A stretch of DNA of 64,000 bases. It comes from Limnephilus marmoratus. Lineage: Eukaryota > Arthropoda > Insecta > Trichoptera > Limnephilidae. The stretch spans positions 18,679,450-18,743,449 of the forward strand of contig OU862927.1 in assembly GCA_917880885.1 (NCBI GenBank), given 5' to 3'. The notes beneath the pieces are model-generated. The model made no database searches. It was not told the DNA's origin and saw only the letters and a program-made list of their open reading frames with translations. A program made the translations under genes and the position numbers. Shown one piece after another: positions 52,010-63,965 of the stretch; position 1 is the first letter of the stretch; each line of letters begins with the position of its first letter.

Positions 52010-53420
52010 TAGTTTAGGAACAAACGTAAGAATATTCACATTCTATTTTAGACTCGAAACTAATCATATTCTCACATAAACTTCTAGTTCAGACCCAAAC
52101 ATTACAATATTCACACATAAACTCTTAACTCCGGAGCCAAACATTTGATTAATTATATTCTATCAGACCCAAAACAAATTCATTCGCGTATAAGCTTCTA
52201 GTTCCAAGCCAAACATTCAATATCCACATTCTAGTTCAGATGCAAAAATTACAATATTCTCACATAAACTTCTAGTTCAGAGCCAAATATTTCTAAATCC
52301 ACATTCTATATCAGACCCAAACAACACAATATTCTCATATGAACTTTTAGTTCAGAGCCAAAATCCACATTCTAATTCAGACCCAAACAATACAATATTC
52401 TCATATGAATTTAGTTCAGAGCCAAACATTTCTATATCTACATTCTAATTCAGACCCAAACAATACAATATTCTCATATGAATTTAGTTCAGAGCCAAAC
52501 ATTTCTATATCTACATTCTAATTCAGACCCAAACAATACAATATTCTCATATGAATTTAGTTCAGAGCCAAACATTTCTATATCTACATTCTAATTCAGA
52601 CCCAAACAATACAATATTCTCATATGAATTTAGTTCAGAGCCAAACATTTCTATATCCACATTCTAATTCAGACCCAAACGTTACAACATTCTCTTATGA
52701 ACTTTTAGTTCTGAGACAAACATTTCTATATCCATATTCTAATTCAGACCCAAACGTTGCAATATTCTCATATGAACTTCTAGTTCAGAGCAAAACATTT
52801 CTAAATCCACATTCTATATCAGACCCAAACAACACAATATTCTCATATGAACTTTTAGTTCAGAGCCAAACATTTCTATGTCCACATTCTAATTCAGACC
52901 CAAACAATACAATGTTCTTATATAAATTTTTAGTTCAGAGCCAAAAATTTCTATATCCACATTCTAATTCAAACCCAAACAACACAATATTCTCATATGA
53001 ACTTTCAGTTCAGAGCCAAAATCCACATTCTAATTCAGACCCAAACAATACAATATTGTCATATGAATTTAGTTCAGAGCCAAACATTTCTATATCCACA
53101 TTCTAATTCAGACCCAAACATTACAACATTCTCTTATGAACTTTTAGTTCTGAGACAAACATTTCTATATCCACATTCTAATTCAGACCCAAACGTTACA
53201 ATATTTTCATATGAACTTTTAGTTTAAATCTAAACATTAGAATGTTAACATTCTAAATCAGAACCAAACTTATCATATTCTAATGTAAACTTCTAACTCA
53301 GAGCCAAACATAACGATATCCACTTTTTAGTTCAGGCCCAAACATTACGATTTTCTCACGTAAACTTCAGGTTCAAAGCCAAACCTAAAATATAAGCATT
53401 TTAGAATTAAACATTACTAC
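52010..53420 (+). repeat. 1.4-kb minisatellite of about 66-78-bp units
   Basis: Some 17 units of TTCTCATATGAACTTTTAGT, TCAGAGCCAAACATTTCTAT, ATCCACATTCTAATTCAGA and CCCAAACAATACAATA. The four units near 52390-52640 are almost identical 72-mers, while the edges are diverged, the usual pattern for arrays that expand from the middle. Many unit lengths are multiples of three, giving a 160-codon open frame (52624-53106) with no other coding sign. Confidence 0.92.
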
Positions 53421-53424
53421 TTAA

Positions 53425-56335
53425 ACCTATCCACATTTTAGTTCAGCATTACAATTCCCAAGCACAAATTTTCAATACATATTATTTACAACTCGGAGCT
53501 AACATTACATTAGGTATTAGGTTTTACATTATAATCACAAAAACCTTTCATGACTCATAAACTTACAATAAACATTTGATTGCCTCGATTAGAAAATACG
53601 AAGTGTCATTCTTGTGCATAAAAATATTATAATAAATCCTTTTTCTTTCTGAAAATCAAATCCATTCCTCCTCCCCATACATATCGCTACATGAGACATT
53701 CATTGGGAAAATAATTCTTATAACCTAAACATTTTCTTGGTCCAGAAGAGATCTATCCTCAAATTTAAAAGTCCATTAAAAATTAAATTTGGTGTAAAAA
53801 AATTTACACCAATCGTATATTTAAAAAAAAATCCTATTTTATATGTGCTATTTTTTCCTTCTGTTTTCCAATCCCAATGTCTGTCCCCGTGTGGCTCACT
53901 TACCCCATATAAGACTGGCTGAATAGTGACAACATTCCAATACTGATATAATGTAAAACTTACACTATTCAAACAGGCCACTTCAGGATTCGGTACTGGT
54001 CTACTAAAGAGTATATTCGACAAAATTACACCAGGGGTAAGGGACTAATAATCATTTATATCCTTATATAACTTTTTTACATATTTCAATATATATTTAT
54101 ATATAATATTACCTTATTTATATATTATTTTTGGATCTAGCATATTGAATATAGGTACAAAAGTATTGTATTATGCAGTAAAATAGCTTTTAAAGTATGT
54201 TGTCATGTTACTAGAAAATGTTTATATTAAATTTATAGTCATTTCTGTCGAGTATTACATAGAAAGTTGAATCGGAAATCGCAATCATGAGTCAATAATA
54301 CATTCTTTAAACATTGCGGGGTGCCAAATCAAACGTATTAACTGGGTTTTTCGCGATTACTTGAACAACTTGTGCTTTTTCGAATGTTATAATTTTTGTT
54401 GGACTTTTTAAACCCTACCACATTCCATATAATATGACAAACGTAAGACTTTAAATAAAATACTTTTCAACTTGATTGACACATTCAACGAATTATATAC
54501 ATTTAGACTATGTTTTTTTCTAGAAACCACACATTTAACATTGATTGCATTAGAACATAGCACTTATTAGTAGTTTCCCACCAGCACATACTATACATCA
54601 TTATACAACACAATAACCATTTTAATATATTATGTAAAATCACACTCAGGTAGGTACTACTATACTATTTAATATTTAGTATAAACAACCAACCGTCTCT
54701 CTAACTAACCTGACTTTCTTAAAAAACTCTTATTTGTGCTTTCCATTCTTCAATTCAGCTTTCTTCAATGTCCTTAGCAACTTTAATGGCATATTATGAT
54801 AACCTTATTAATAAACGCTTAATAACACTTTTAAAATATTTGAAACACCAAAAACACAAGATATAAGGTTAGTTTATTTAAGAAAATGTTTGTCATCTTT
54901 TACCCAGATTCAAAACAATGTTACACAGCAATGTCTGGGAAAGAATATGTGATTTCAATGTTAACAAATGTCATATTTTCTTATATAAATCAGAATAAGC
55001 ACAGGCATTTGTGACAGCCAAATAATTCTAGATGTTAAAATCTTAAATAATAATGTTATCTTGATGTTTTGGTGTTTCTTTTATGTACAAATGACAATAA
55101 AAAATACTTATAACTATTGGTAAATACTACATATTATTTTGACACTTCCTACTAACATAGATAATAGTATAGAACACACATTTTGTTCTGAGCGCACAAT
55201 TTTTTTGAATGCATTTGGAATGACCAATCAAAAAACTATTCAAATTTAAAAAATTTTTAGGTAGGTACTTCTAGGTTATGTATTTTATAAAATAATATAC
55301 TTTTTCAGTATGATTAGCAATTTATTTTAATATCTATTAAAAGAGACGATACAACCTCAGTAATTTTTTATTATTCAATTTAAAATAGATAGGAAAGATA
55401 ACAGTAGTTAAATTAATTAAAAAGCAAGATTATTTTTATTCATTCCAATTGATGTAGATATTTTTTTTAACTGAAAGAATTTTTTCAACTATGAATTCCT
55501 TAATATAATTTATTTGCGAAGAATTTGCAGGATGTTAAAATAGTTCTTCAAAAAAGGTACCTATATTATAAAGTATGTGAAAAGGGGATTTGTTTCATTG
55601 TTGAATTTGTTGAAGTTGTGAAATTTCAATCAGTTTCAAATTGATTTGAAAAAATCGTCACTGTTATTGAAAACGAAAATCTTCAACGTTGATTACAAAT
55701 CATAAGACTTTTCTGTACCAAAAATCCCACTGAGGATAATTTACTAGTTTTATTTTATTTAGGTATGTATAATAACGCAAAACCTAATGTATACAATGAC
55801 TAACATTATAGTCCAATGTAAACCTATTATTTCCTACAACTTGTAATATCAGTTTCTGCGTTATTTCTCATACAACTAAGATCTTGTGGAAATCCTGAAA
55901 TACAATGCTCACTCAGAGCCAGTAAGAATTTCTGAAAGGTCTAACGTTTTAACCAAAATCTTCCTGCATAAATGCCTAGACACCGGCTGTTAAGATGGTT
56001 GCAGAATTTGCTATTAAAGGCTATATTCAACTATCTATATATTGTGAGAAAAAAAATGTAATGTGAAGCTCGAATGCATAATGTTGAAAAAGAAGTTTTG
56101 TGGGTAGGGGTGCACCAAACTTATTTTTCAAATATATTTCTTCTTTGGAGTTTCACAATTAATTTATTTTATCAATGTAGCTATAGCTCTTGAGAAATCT
56201 GCTAGACTGGACATTTATATAGAATGAAATGGTTGAACTTTGTGAAAAAATTCTATTAGAATATATGAAAGCTGTAACCTTTGTACAACTCTACCAGAAA
56301 ATTAATGGAACCAGAAGACAAAAAGATTGGAGATT
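53425..56335. other. Intron 5: unique AT-rich sequence
   Basis: No repeats, RNA genes or plausible exons were recognised. The 101- and 61-codon frames around 53718-54023 overlap on opposite strands and look accidental. Confidence 0.5.
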
Positions 56336-56339
56336 GTTT

Positions 56340-56660
56340 TTAGCTCCACACACGAGGCCCTGAGGAAAAAAAATCTTTGGAAGTGGTGTGTGCAAGGTCT
56401 TTTTAGGGTTGGGTGGGAATCTGAGATCTATATGTCCAGTATTAACGGATGTATGAATTCATCCCTCCCACTGTGATGGATCGAGAGAGTCTGGCTGAAG
56501 AGTTCAAAATGTCTCCCTCATCCAGTCTGTCCCGATCCGTCTCTTCAAGACACACATTCACTCCTTCCTCTCCTCAAAAAGTCCCTCAATATAGCATTCT
56601 CAAAGATGAAGCAAATTATTTTCCTCAGTGACACTCGTGTGGAGTTAATTTAAATAACAA
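56340..56660. repeat. LINE-tail family T, inverted pair
   Basis: 56340-56400 is the reverse complement of the tail hairpin region (AGCTCCACACACGAGGCCCT and GAGGAAAAAAAATC). 56445-56655 is forward: CTTCAAGACACACATTCACT, CCTTCCTCTCCTCAAAAAG, CCTCAATATAGCATTCTC and CTCGTGTGGAGTTAATTTAA. 56500-56590 encodes decayed LINE type 4 C-terminus (RLFKT, HSFLSSK in frame 2). Confidence 0.65.
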
Positions 56661-56902
56661 TGTACTATAATGTGGATAAATATGAACAAACACTTGTAAT
56701 CATTTAATTTGTAATAAAAGTGTGATGTTTGGTCTCTGAACTCGTACCAAGCGTACCAACATACAAATGAAATATTGTCTTATGCTCCATCAACTTTCTG
56801 GTACAGTTTTCACTAGTCAGTAAATTGGTTGGGTTGGTTGAACTGAGTGTTACAAGAGCGATACAACAAATATGATTGCTTCTCGCTGGGCGTCTGTAGC
56901 AG

Positions 56903-57037
56903 ACAATGGGGTCCGGCGTGCCCGCGATCGAAATCACTAAAGAGGGGGCCGCCGACGGGAATCTGTCCGGGGACGAGATGGACGGGGGTCCGCGTCGACC
57001 CCAGCGAAGCCCTCACCACACACCCCAACACATGCAG
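56903..57037 (+). CDS. Rbp: RIM-binding protein exon: short linker between FN3-3 and SH3-II
   Basis: The exon encodes MGSGVPAIEITKEGAADG, then NLSGDEMDGGPRRPQRSP and HHTPQHMQ. The PAIEITK motif and acidic patch followed by Arg/Pro resemble the linker ahead of SH3-II in insect RIM-BP (from memory of the family, not aligned here). The acceptor is TGTAGCAG, a NAGNAG tandem site: using the first AG adds one Gln in frame (start 56900). The donor ATGCAG|GTTGGC is weak, but it gives phase 0 at both ends and joins the next exon without breaking frame. Boundaries are less certain than for the FN3 exons. Confidence 0.82.
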
Positions 57038-57213
57038 GTTGGCAGACAGTCTACTTGTTGTTGGTATTCTCTCACTCGTCACCAGTCTTGTGGCCAGCCA
57101 GCCAGTCTTCTTCTTTCTGTCTTTCTCAGTGTGGGCGCCCTGCATCTCAAACTCTGGAACGTCGCGGCGATGTCAATACTCATTATATCAATCACCTTGC
57201 TTTTATTTACCTA

Positions 57214-57570
57214 GCACAACTACCTAGCTGGAGATCGGCCGGGTTCCAGTTCTTAGGTTTTGAACAGCTTTTTTCGAATTAGAAAGAAGATGGATTCAAG
57301 GAATCCTATTGTATTTATAAACAATGTATTTAAAAAACCAACACCTCAATAAACCAACTGTCCGCGTGTTTACAAGTTGCTTACAATAACACTCTTTATT
57401 ACAGACTGAGAGAGAAATGCTTGATGCATGTAATTATCTTAAATGTCAGTAGGTTTTAGTCAAGCTCCAAACCTAATGCCTTTGAGTTTTTACCCTACAG
57501 AGAGCAATGATAATTAGTTTTTAAGCATTTTTCTTTTTAAACAATCCCTCATTCTAATAAAATTAAAGCC
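57214..57570 (+). repeat. Direct repeat J, copy 1
   Basis: GGTTCCAGTTCTTAGGTTTT, GGATTCAAGGAATCCTATTG, AGTAGGTTTTAGTCAAGCTC and ACAGAGAGCA are shared in order with 61655-61960. Element class is unknown; both copies lie in the same intron, in the same direction. Confidence 0.75.
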
Positions 57571-57602
57571 ACACTTAGGCCGGGTGGTTTTGTTCTGGGA
57601 TG

Positions 57603-57722
57603 AGACTTAGTCCAGGCGCAACTCGCACACAAGCAACTTGCGGTGAAAGTTGATAACTATTTTTAAATCCAGCCAAGCAACTATTGCTAGCAACTAATGT
57701 TGCGTACGCCTGGACTTAGCTG
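57603..57722. mobile_element. Small MITE-like inverted repeat
   Basis: CTTAGTCCAGGCGCAACTCG at one end and TTGCGTACGCCTGGACTTAG at the other. The interior (AAGCAACTTGCGGTGAAAG, CCAAGCAACTATTGCTAGC) is not coding. Confidence 0.6.
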
Positions 57723-57724
57723 AA

Positions 57725-58557
57725 TTTGAGATCGATAACAGATACCTCTCCAAGAGGTCTCATTTAAGTCTACCTGCTGTAAGCTGTTTTTTTAATCTCA
57801 TTTTAACATCTTTCCATTAAAAGACCATTAATTTAACGATATGTACAAACATTTAATTCCTTTTCTTTGTATTATAATAATATGTTAGAACTGGGTTCTA
57901 AGTACCAAGTTTTGATCAATCTTCAGGTTTGTCTGTATCCGGATAGTATATTGTGCTCTAAATTCTTGTTAAGACATCCATCTTCCAAAGAATACGTCGA
58001 GCAAGCATAAAACTCTCATAGTCTTGGATTTATATACATTTCTCATTAAGACTGTATGATCCATCAAAATTTAGGGAATATTTTCACAATGGCTAGCACG
58101 AAACATGAGTTTTTCATCTTTCAACCATAACATTGCAGCATTTGTTTTTAATTTATTTTAAAATCATCATCGTTCTTGCATGGGGAATGATCGATTTAAA
58201 AGGCATGTAGGTAATTGTGACATCGCCGAGACGTGAGAGAGTCATCAGCAAACTCTTTGCAATTCACTAAATGTTCAGCATGGCAATCGATATCAATCAC
58301 AGAACATTATTTCAGTAACTAAGTCTAAGTGGTGTCCTTCGCTAGTGGCTACTCAACTTACGGATCATGATGTGTCTTCCTAATGATTAAATCAACTTCA
58401 TGTTGATTTACTTATAGTTAAAAAGTAAGCTTTAACACTAATATAACTTGAATAACAACTATTGTAAATATCTTTCCTTTAATTTTTTTGAAAAATATAC
58501 TGGTGACTGAAACTTTTTCTGAAATATTGAAGAATGAAATGGTGGAGATAATATATA
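57725..58557. other. Intron 6: no recognised element
   Basis: Unique sequence. TTAATTTAACG-type words only. No gene or repeat assignment. Confidence 0.45.
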
Positions 58558-58559
58558 TA

Positions 58560-59478
58560 CGAGGGCTGTCCGTAAAATAAGGTCTCCAAGGTGCTGCGGT
58601 CGCCAGGAACAATTTTACGCAAGATCCGGGAAAACTGGCTTGTAGCCTGGTTTCCCTACGCCAAATCCCCATAACTCTGCACTCTCTGCGATACTTAGTC
58701 TCAGCATGGCAGCCGTTCGCAATGAAGCTTCTGTTTGCCGGACCCGCCAGGTGTGAATTATGCTCTATAATTAGTTTTTTTGTGCAAGAACAAAACCCTA
58801 GGTAGGAATTCATTCTCAGCTTCTTTAAGTTTACAGAAAACAGTGTATAAGTGTGCGAAAACATGCGCAAGCAGAGAATTTATAAGCGTGCCAGACGGCC
58901 ATTGGTTTTAGATGAAAAAATTACTTAGTGGAAAAAACAATGATTGCAAATTGCCAGGTGATGGTTCGGGAGCTCTGTGATATGATCACAGATGTCAGTA
59001 AGACCACTATTGACAAGATTTTGACAAAAAATTCGGGAGACCACAAAGTCTGCCCAAGGTGGGTCCCAAAATGCTCACCGAAGATCACAAACAACATCGG
59101 GTTGAAGCAGCCCACTAATTCCTTGAGTGCTACGACATGGATGGCGAAGAATTCTTGGACTAAATTGGGACTGGGGATGAGACCTGGATATACTTCATGA
59201 TCCCAGAGAAAACGAAACAATCTCAGTGACATCATTCAGATTCGCCGAAGCAAAACTTAAAAACGAATTACAGAGTGTAACTCACACCTGGCGGGTGCTG
59301 CGAGTGGAAGCTCCATCGCGAATGGCTGCCACGCCGAGACTAAGCGTCACAAAGAGTTCAATGTGGTAGGGATTTGACAAGAGGAAACCAGGCTACACGC
59401 CAGTGTTGCAGGATTGCGCGTAAAATCATTCCTCGCAACCGCAGCGCCTTGTAGACCTTATTTTACAGACAGCCCAAG
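58560..59478 (+). mobile_element. mariner/Tc1-like element with long inverted repeats, transposase remnant
   Basis: TA-flanked (58558-58559 and 59479-59480). Ends CGAGGGCTGTCCGTAAAATA and (reversed) GGGCTGTCTGTAAAATAAGG. The inverted repeats continue with decay for nearly 200 bases (AGCATGGCAGCCGTTCGCA against TGCGAATGGCTGCCACGC approximately). The + strand encodes MRKQRIYKRARRPL, MIANCQVMVRELCDMITDVS and KTTIDKIL, the helix-turn-helix part of a mariner-like transposase, then frame-broken KVCPRWVPK and GDETWIYF. The catalytic core is largely deleted. Confidence 0.85.
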
Positions 59479-59484
59479 TAGAAA

Positions 59485-59985
59485 CTTACGTGAACATGAT
59501 ACAAATTCTTTACAATTACAGTGAAACCCTCTTATGAAGTTTTCACTCTTAAAAAGTTTGAGATTTTCGGTTCCTTGGAGACTGAATGACCCAATTTATC
59601 CCACAAGTAAGGTTTTCCTGCAAAGATTTTTCCGGTCCCTTGGAAAACTTCTTAAGAGAGTTTCACAGTATTGTGATACATATTACATTCATGCGAAAAA
59701 AAAAAAAACTCTCAGTGTGATAGATTGATAATAATGAAACATCGTTGGTTTGTAATACGTAATATGTGGGTATGAATCTTTTTTTACTATGCATAATTTT
59801 CAACAAGCATTATTTTCTTTTAATTTATGGAAAAAAAGGGTACTCAAATTAACTTCATGTTGATTACGTCCCAAATAACTTTTTTTTATCAATGTATCCC
59901 CTGCATACTTTATCAAGATTAAAAAAGTACAGAAGAACATAAAAAAAGTTTTAGAAATGGTTCACCTCTCCTTTTTTCTAACTAA
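59485..59985. other. Intron 6: no recognised element
   Basis: GTGAAACCCTCTTATGAAGT (59521) and its near-inverse ACTTCTTAAGAGAGTTTCAC (59648) form an inverted repeat about 150 bp across with intervening GGTTCCTTGGAGAC / GGTCCCTTGGAAA. This may be a small MITE. Confidence 0.5.
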
Positions 59986-59989
59986 AATT

Positions 59990-60310
59990 ACTAATTATGA
60001 AAAAAATAAAAATACGCAAATGTTTTATTATAAACGTTATCGTCGAAATACGTTTTTTATCGTTCAATGTAAAAATATTTGTTAAAAAATTCCCCAATTT
60101 TCACAATTTTTTTTCGAATTGCGGTCGGAAACTTTGGTTTCAAAGGCGTTCATTTTAATTATTTTGTGGTTAACTTTTTGAATATAAAGCGTGGTGTTTT
60201 TTCTTTCTAACGCCGGTTAGTACATATTTCTAACCATAATAGTAAGAGAGACACAACCATTTCTATTAGACCTATATGAGTTGTTCGGAAAAGCGAGCAA
60301 ATTAGCCTGA
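59990..60310 (+). repeat. Dispersed repeat family E, copy 3
   Basis: Shared with 22857-23205 and, inverted, 13125-13570: GAATTGCGGTCGGAAACTTT, GGTTTCAAAGGCGTTCAT and AAGAGAGACACAACCATTTC. Confidence 0.7.
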
Positions 60311-60314
60311 GGGG

Positions 60315-61640
60315 TTAGAAAACAACTAATGCGCGTTAGAGTCGCCATAAACCACCAATATTGACAAGTATTTCCAATTTTTTTTAAATATTAAAGTATG
60401 CAAATAGTAGTTGTAATTGATAGAGACATAAAACTTTGAGAAAATGTGTTATTTTCATGACGTGTTTTCGGTTGTATATATATTACGTAATATCAGAAAA
60501 ACTCGTCAAAATTAAAGGAAAGAAATTATTATGCATCCATGTGGAAATTTGTCTCTTTAATTCTTACATTTTTTACTGCACTATTTTTTGAAAAATCTTC
60601 ATAAAATAAGTTGTCATTTCAAAACAATCAATCTAAAAAATCATTTGAGGAACCTACTTATGGCTGAATATTTTTCAAAGAATTTACTGATTTAAAATAA
60701 TCTTACGGTAAGTACCAACATCATTATGTTAACATATTGTAATTAAAAATATTTTATTAAGCTATGCACTGCGATTCGATAACATATTTTTGAGCTGAAT
60801 TGAGTGGTAAGTACTAATTAATATATCTACAATTTTTTTTGGATTCCATCAATTTTTCAAAGAACTTGAGTAAAATTAACATTTTTTTAATATGAACTAG
60901 GGATTATTAGAACATTCTAACACATTATTAGAACGGAAGCGAAAACAATAAATATTAACATGTGTTGTTTATAAATTCAATTTTTATTAATTTCAGAGAA
61001 GATTAAACTTGAAGAGGAATTTCCAAAAAGTTGAGATTTCTTAAATGAAATTTATTTTAATTATCATGAGCAATAATTATTTGGAACTAGCAGGTTTTTA
61101 CTGCTTAGCCCTGCGGGCGGCTTTTGATTTTGATCAGCTAGTCACCAGGACGGGCAATGACGTCATATGTTATATATAGCCGCGTGATACACAACTAAGT
61201 ACTACAGTCACTCTTTCAAGGGAAACCAGAGTCAGAGTACCAGATCTAAGCAAATTTTTGATATAAATCAGGTTGTTGGAATTATTTGTGACAGTGGCGC
61301 TATCTATTTGAGTTTTGTAATTTTTCCGTACTAATATAACGTCAGAAAAAACTCACAGGAACATATTATATTACGCATACCTACATAGATTAGATAATTA
61401 ATAAAGTTTGATAATAGATGGCAGCACTTCCGTTTGTATTTATTTGTGAATAGCGTATGTAAGCTAGGGTTAATTTAATTATTGACTTGGATATCGAGAG
61501 AAACCACATGACCTCCTGAGTTATTAATTTCAAGAATAATTGACACTTGTTACAAATCTTTTTTTATTTTTCCTGTCTGACGACATTTTAGGATGGTATG
61601 GTCTCAGGTTACATTCAGTAAAAAACGCGCTCTGTTTAAA
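60315..61640. other. Intron 6: no recognised element
   Basis: Unique AT-rich sequence with a GC-richer patch at 61100-61200. No exon-like frame. Confidence 0.45.
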
Positions 61641-61654
61641 CAAGTATTCTGAGT

Positions 61655-61960
61655 TTACCTGGAGACTGGCCGGATCCCAGTTCTTAGGTTTTGGAGGAAT
61701 TGCTTATTCCACAGGCGAGTTAGAAAGAAAAGGGATTCAAGGAATCCTATTGTATTTATAAACAACGAATTAAAAAAACTAACACCGCAACAAAGCAACT
61801 GTCACATTTGCCGACCGAGAGAGAGAACTGCTTGATGTACGTAACTAAAATAAATGACAGTAGGTTTTAGTCAAGCTCAGAACCTAACATCTACAGAGAG
61901 CAGTGTTAATTAGTTTTAAGCGTATTGTTTGTTAAACAACCCCTAATACTAATAAAAAAA
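61655..61960 (+). repeat. Direct repeat J, copy 2
   Basis: GGATCCCAGTTCTTAGGTTT through AGTAGGTTTTAGTCAAGCTC, about 4.4 kb downstream of copy 1 and in the same orientation. About 80% alike by eye. Confidence 0.75.
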
Positions 61961-61964
61961 TATT

Positions 61965-63185
61965 AAAATTAAGTTACTTTAAAAAATGTGTATAGAAATC
62001 CAAAAAAAAATGTAGCTTATATGTAGGAATTTAACGAAATGTACAATATTTCCGCATGTTTGTCTGCCATCAAATAACTAGTTTATATTGCATGTTAGTG
62101 ATTATTTTACCAAAAGCGTTGCATTATTGCTTTGTGAAAATATAGGTACAACTTACAATATTATTGTTATCTTATGCTTGCTTAATTTATTTTGAACATT
62201 GTACAAAATTTTGCTGTTACTGTGGATGAAATGTTTAAAACTTTTTTTTAATCAATTTGCTACAAAAATTCAAACACATAGCTAAACAAAACAAAATAAT
62301 TACTTCAGTTATTAATGATTTTAAAAAAATAAATACATTTTCACTGGAACCACGCACTCAGAAGATTTATTAAGAAATTACTGAAAATGTTTTTATTGCC
62401 CCATATTTTTTCTGGCAATGGTAATTACATACAAGTGATACAATTATTATTGTAAATAAATGAAAAACTTTTCTATAAGTCATTCATTAGGTGACTCATT
62501 TTTTAGTCTGTTAACTGGAAGGAGTTAAAATGAGAACCGACGAATCACCAAGTGTCACTTGAAAAGGTTTCGATACTTTTTTTCTGGTTCAAATTTAAGC
62601 TGTAAAATGTTGGATTTCAGAGCACCTCCTAGAAATTGAACAGAGGACTTAAATATAAAAATTTCTGTCAATATGGAGATTTTAATTAAAGTATGTTATC
62701 ATGCTCTAACTAAAGTTCTGTACTAGTCCTGCGATCGTTAAATAAATACTTTATTTTGCCTGTTGTGATTTGCTACCGTGCAACCCTTGTGCTCCCTTCC
62801 AATATTTTAATATATTTGAATACTATTGTGAGAACCTACAATGACAAAATCAAATAAAAACCATGTATGTGTTAGGTATACTGTGTTTTATATAGATAGT
62901 TCGCACATGAATGAGAACAATCTAAATACAAAAATTCCGTTAAGATATATAATAATAGATGAACCAATTATCCAGGCATTTTGGATTCAACTTCTCTGCT
63001 AGTCCTCCATCGCGGCTCAAGCCATTTATAATGATGGTGGTAGGAGTTTTTTTTAATTATTTATTCGTTATTCATAACCTATGAAAAAAAAAAATTAAGT
63101 AATGTGAAGGATAGAAAAAAGATGGATGAAAATAAAATATCAGAAGATAATACAAGAAGAATTTTAACACTTTTCTACTTTGCGT
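61965..63185. other. Intron 6, end: no recognised element
   Basis: Unique AT-rich sequence up to the acceptor at 63187. Frames here are short. AT-rich poly-A tracts (63083) are simple. Confidence 0.5.
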
Positions 63186-63187
63186 AG

Positions 63188-63520
63188 CAACACCCGCAAC
63201 AGCCCAACCAGCAACAGACAATGCAACAACAACAGCAGCAACAACAACAACAACAGCAGCAACAGCAATACCAGCCACAGGCCGGGTTGCGCATGGGCGA
63301 GCAGCAGAGGCCACTGCGCGGTGCTCAGCAGCCCCCGGGGTACGGGGCGCGGCGGGGCCCTGGCGTCCAGCAAGGCGGGCCCCAGCACACGGGGCCCCCA
63401 CAACCCCACAAGCGCAGCCGGTGGTTCGTGGCATTGTTCGATTATGACCCGGCCACAATGAGTCCGAATCCTGATGCGTGTGACGAGGAACTGCCTTTTA
63501 GTGAGGGAGATACAATAAAG
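63188..63520 (+). CDS. Rbp: RIM-binding protein exon: poly-Gln linker and start of SH3-II
   Basis: Acceptor TTTGCGTAG|CAACAC and donor AAG|GTTAGA bound 333 bases (111 codons), phase 0. The N-terminal part is QHPQQPNQQQ followed by a mixed CAA/CAG glutamine run (about 15 Gln, 63224-63268), then a Gly/Pro/Arg-rich stretch. The last 33 codons are the first half of an SH3 domain: RWFVALFDYDPATMSPN, then DEELPFSEGDTIK, with the ALFDYDP (ALYDY) motif and the EELPF/DTIK RT-loop and diverging turn. This matches SH3-II of RIM-BP, the class that binds calcium-channel and RIM proline motifs. The second half of the domain lies beyond the window. Confidence 0.95.
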
Positions 63521-63754
63521 GTTAGATTTTTTTAATTTAAATTATTTCAGATTTATTTACTTATTTTAACCCGTTAGGAGTTATTTATATAGTTTATTAT
63601 AAGGAAAGGCGACCGCGAGGAAAATGCTCACGCTATTTCAAATGCAATTGCATTGTTTAATTAACAGACAAATAACTTTGTTTACATCACCTTATTTTAA
63701 TATAGAATGAACATGTTTCGTAGACGATGACCACTTTCACCTAATTAAACTATA
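63521..63754. other. Intron 7, start
   Basis: Follows donor AAG|GTTAGA. No feature seen. Confidence 0.6.
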
Positions 63755-63965
63755 TATTTGAATGAAAACAGATTTTTACAGGTTGTTATTAAAAAATTCC
63801 CCTATTTTTCCAAAAAAGAAATTTTCTCACTTATTCGAATGAGAATCGGACATTGTTCCGTTCCTTCTCACCTTTTTAAAATTCACGTCCTTGACTCCCC
63901 AAATTGCACATTCTGTGGTCTAGATGTGGGAACTTTAGATCACATATTTTTTGGTTTAAAATAAA
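63755..63965 (+). mobile_element. LINE type 3, C-terminal fragment
   Basis: Encodes KKFPYFSKKEIFSLIRMRIG, HCSVPSHLFKIHVLDSPNC and TFCGLDVGTLDHIFF, with the CxxC and downstream His of the C-terminal knuckle of RNase H-bearing LINEs. The same peptide is recoverable on the - strand near 9880-10050. Truncated at both ends. Confidence 0.8.

Noticed and set aside
57214..61960. Complete LTR retrotransposon
   Set aside because: The direct repeats lack clear TG/CA ends, no gag/pol-like frames lie between, and the interior contains unrelated insertions.
63164..63458. Leucine- or valine-rich - strand frames resembling membrane proteins
   Set aside because: They are the antisense of the poly-Gln CAA/CAG run in the SH3-II exon.
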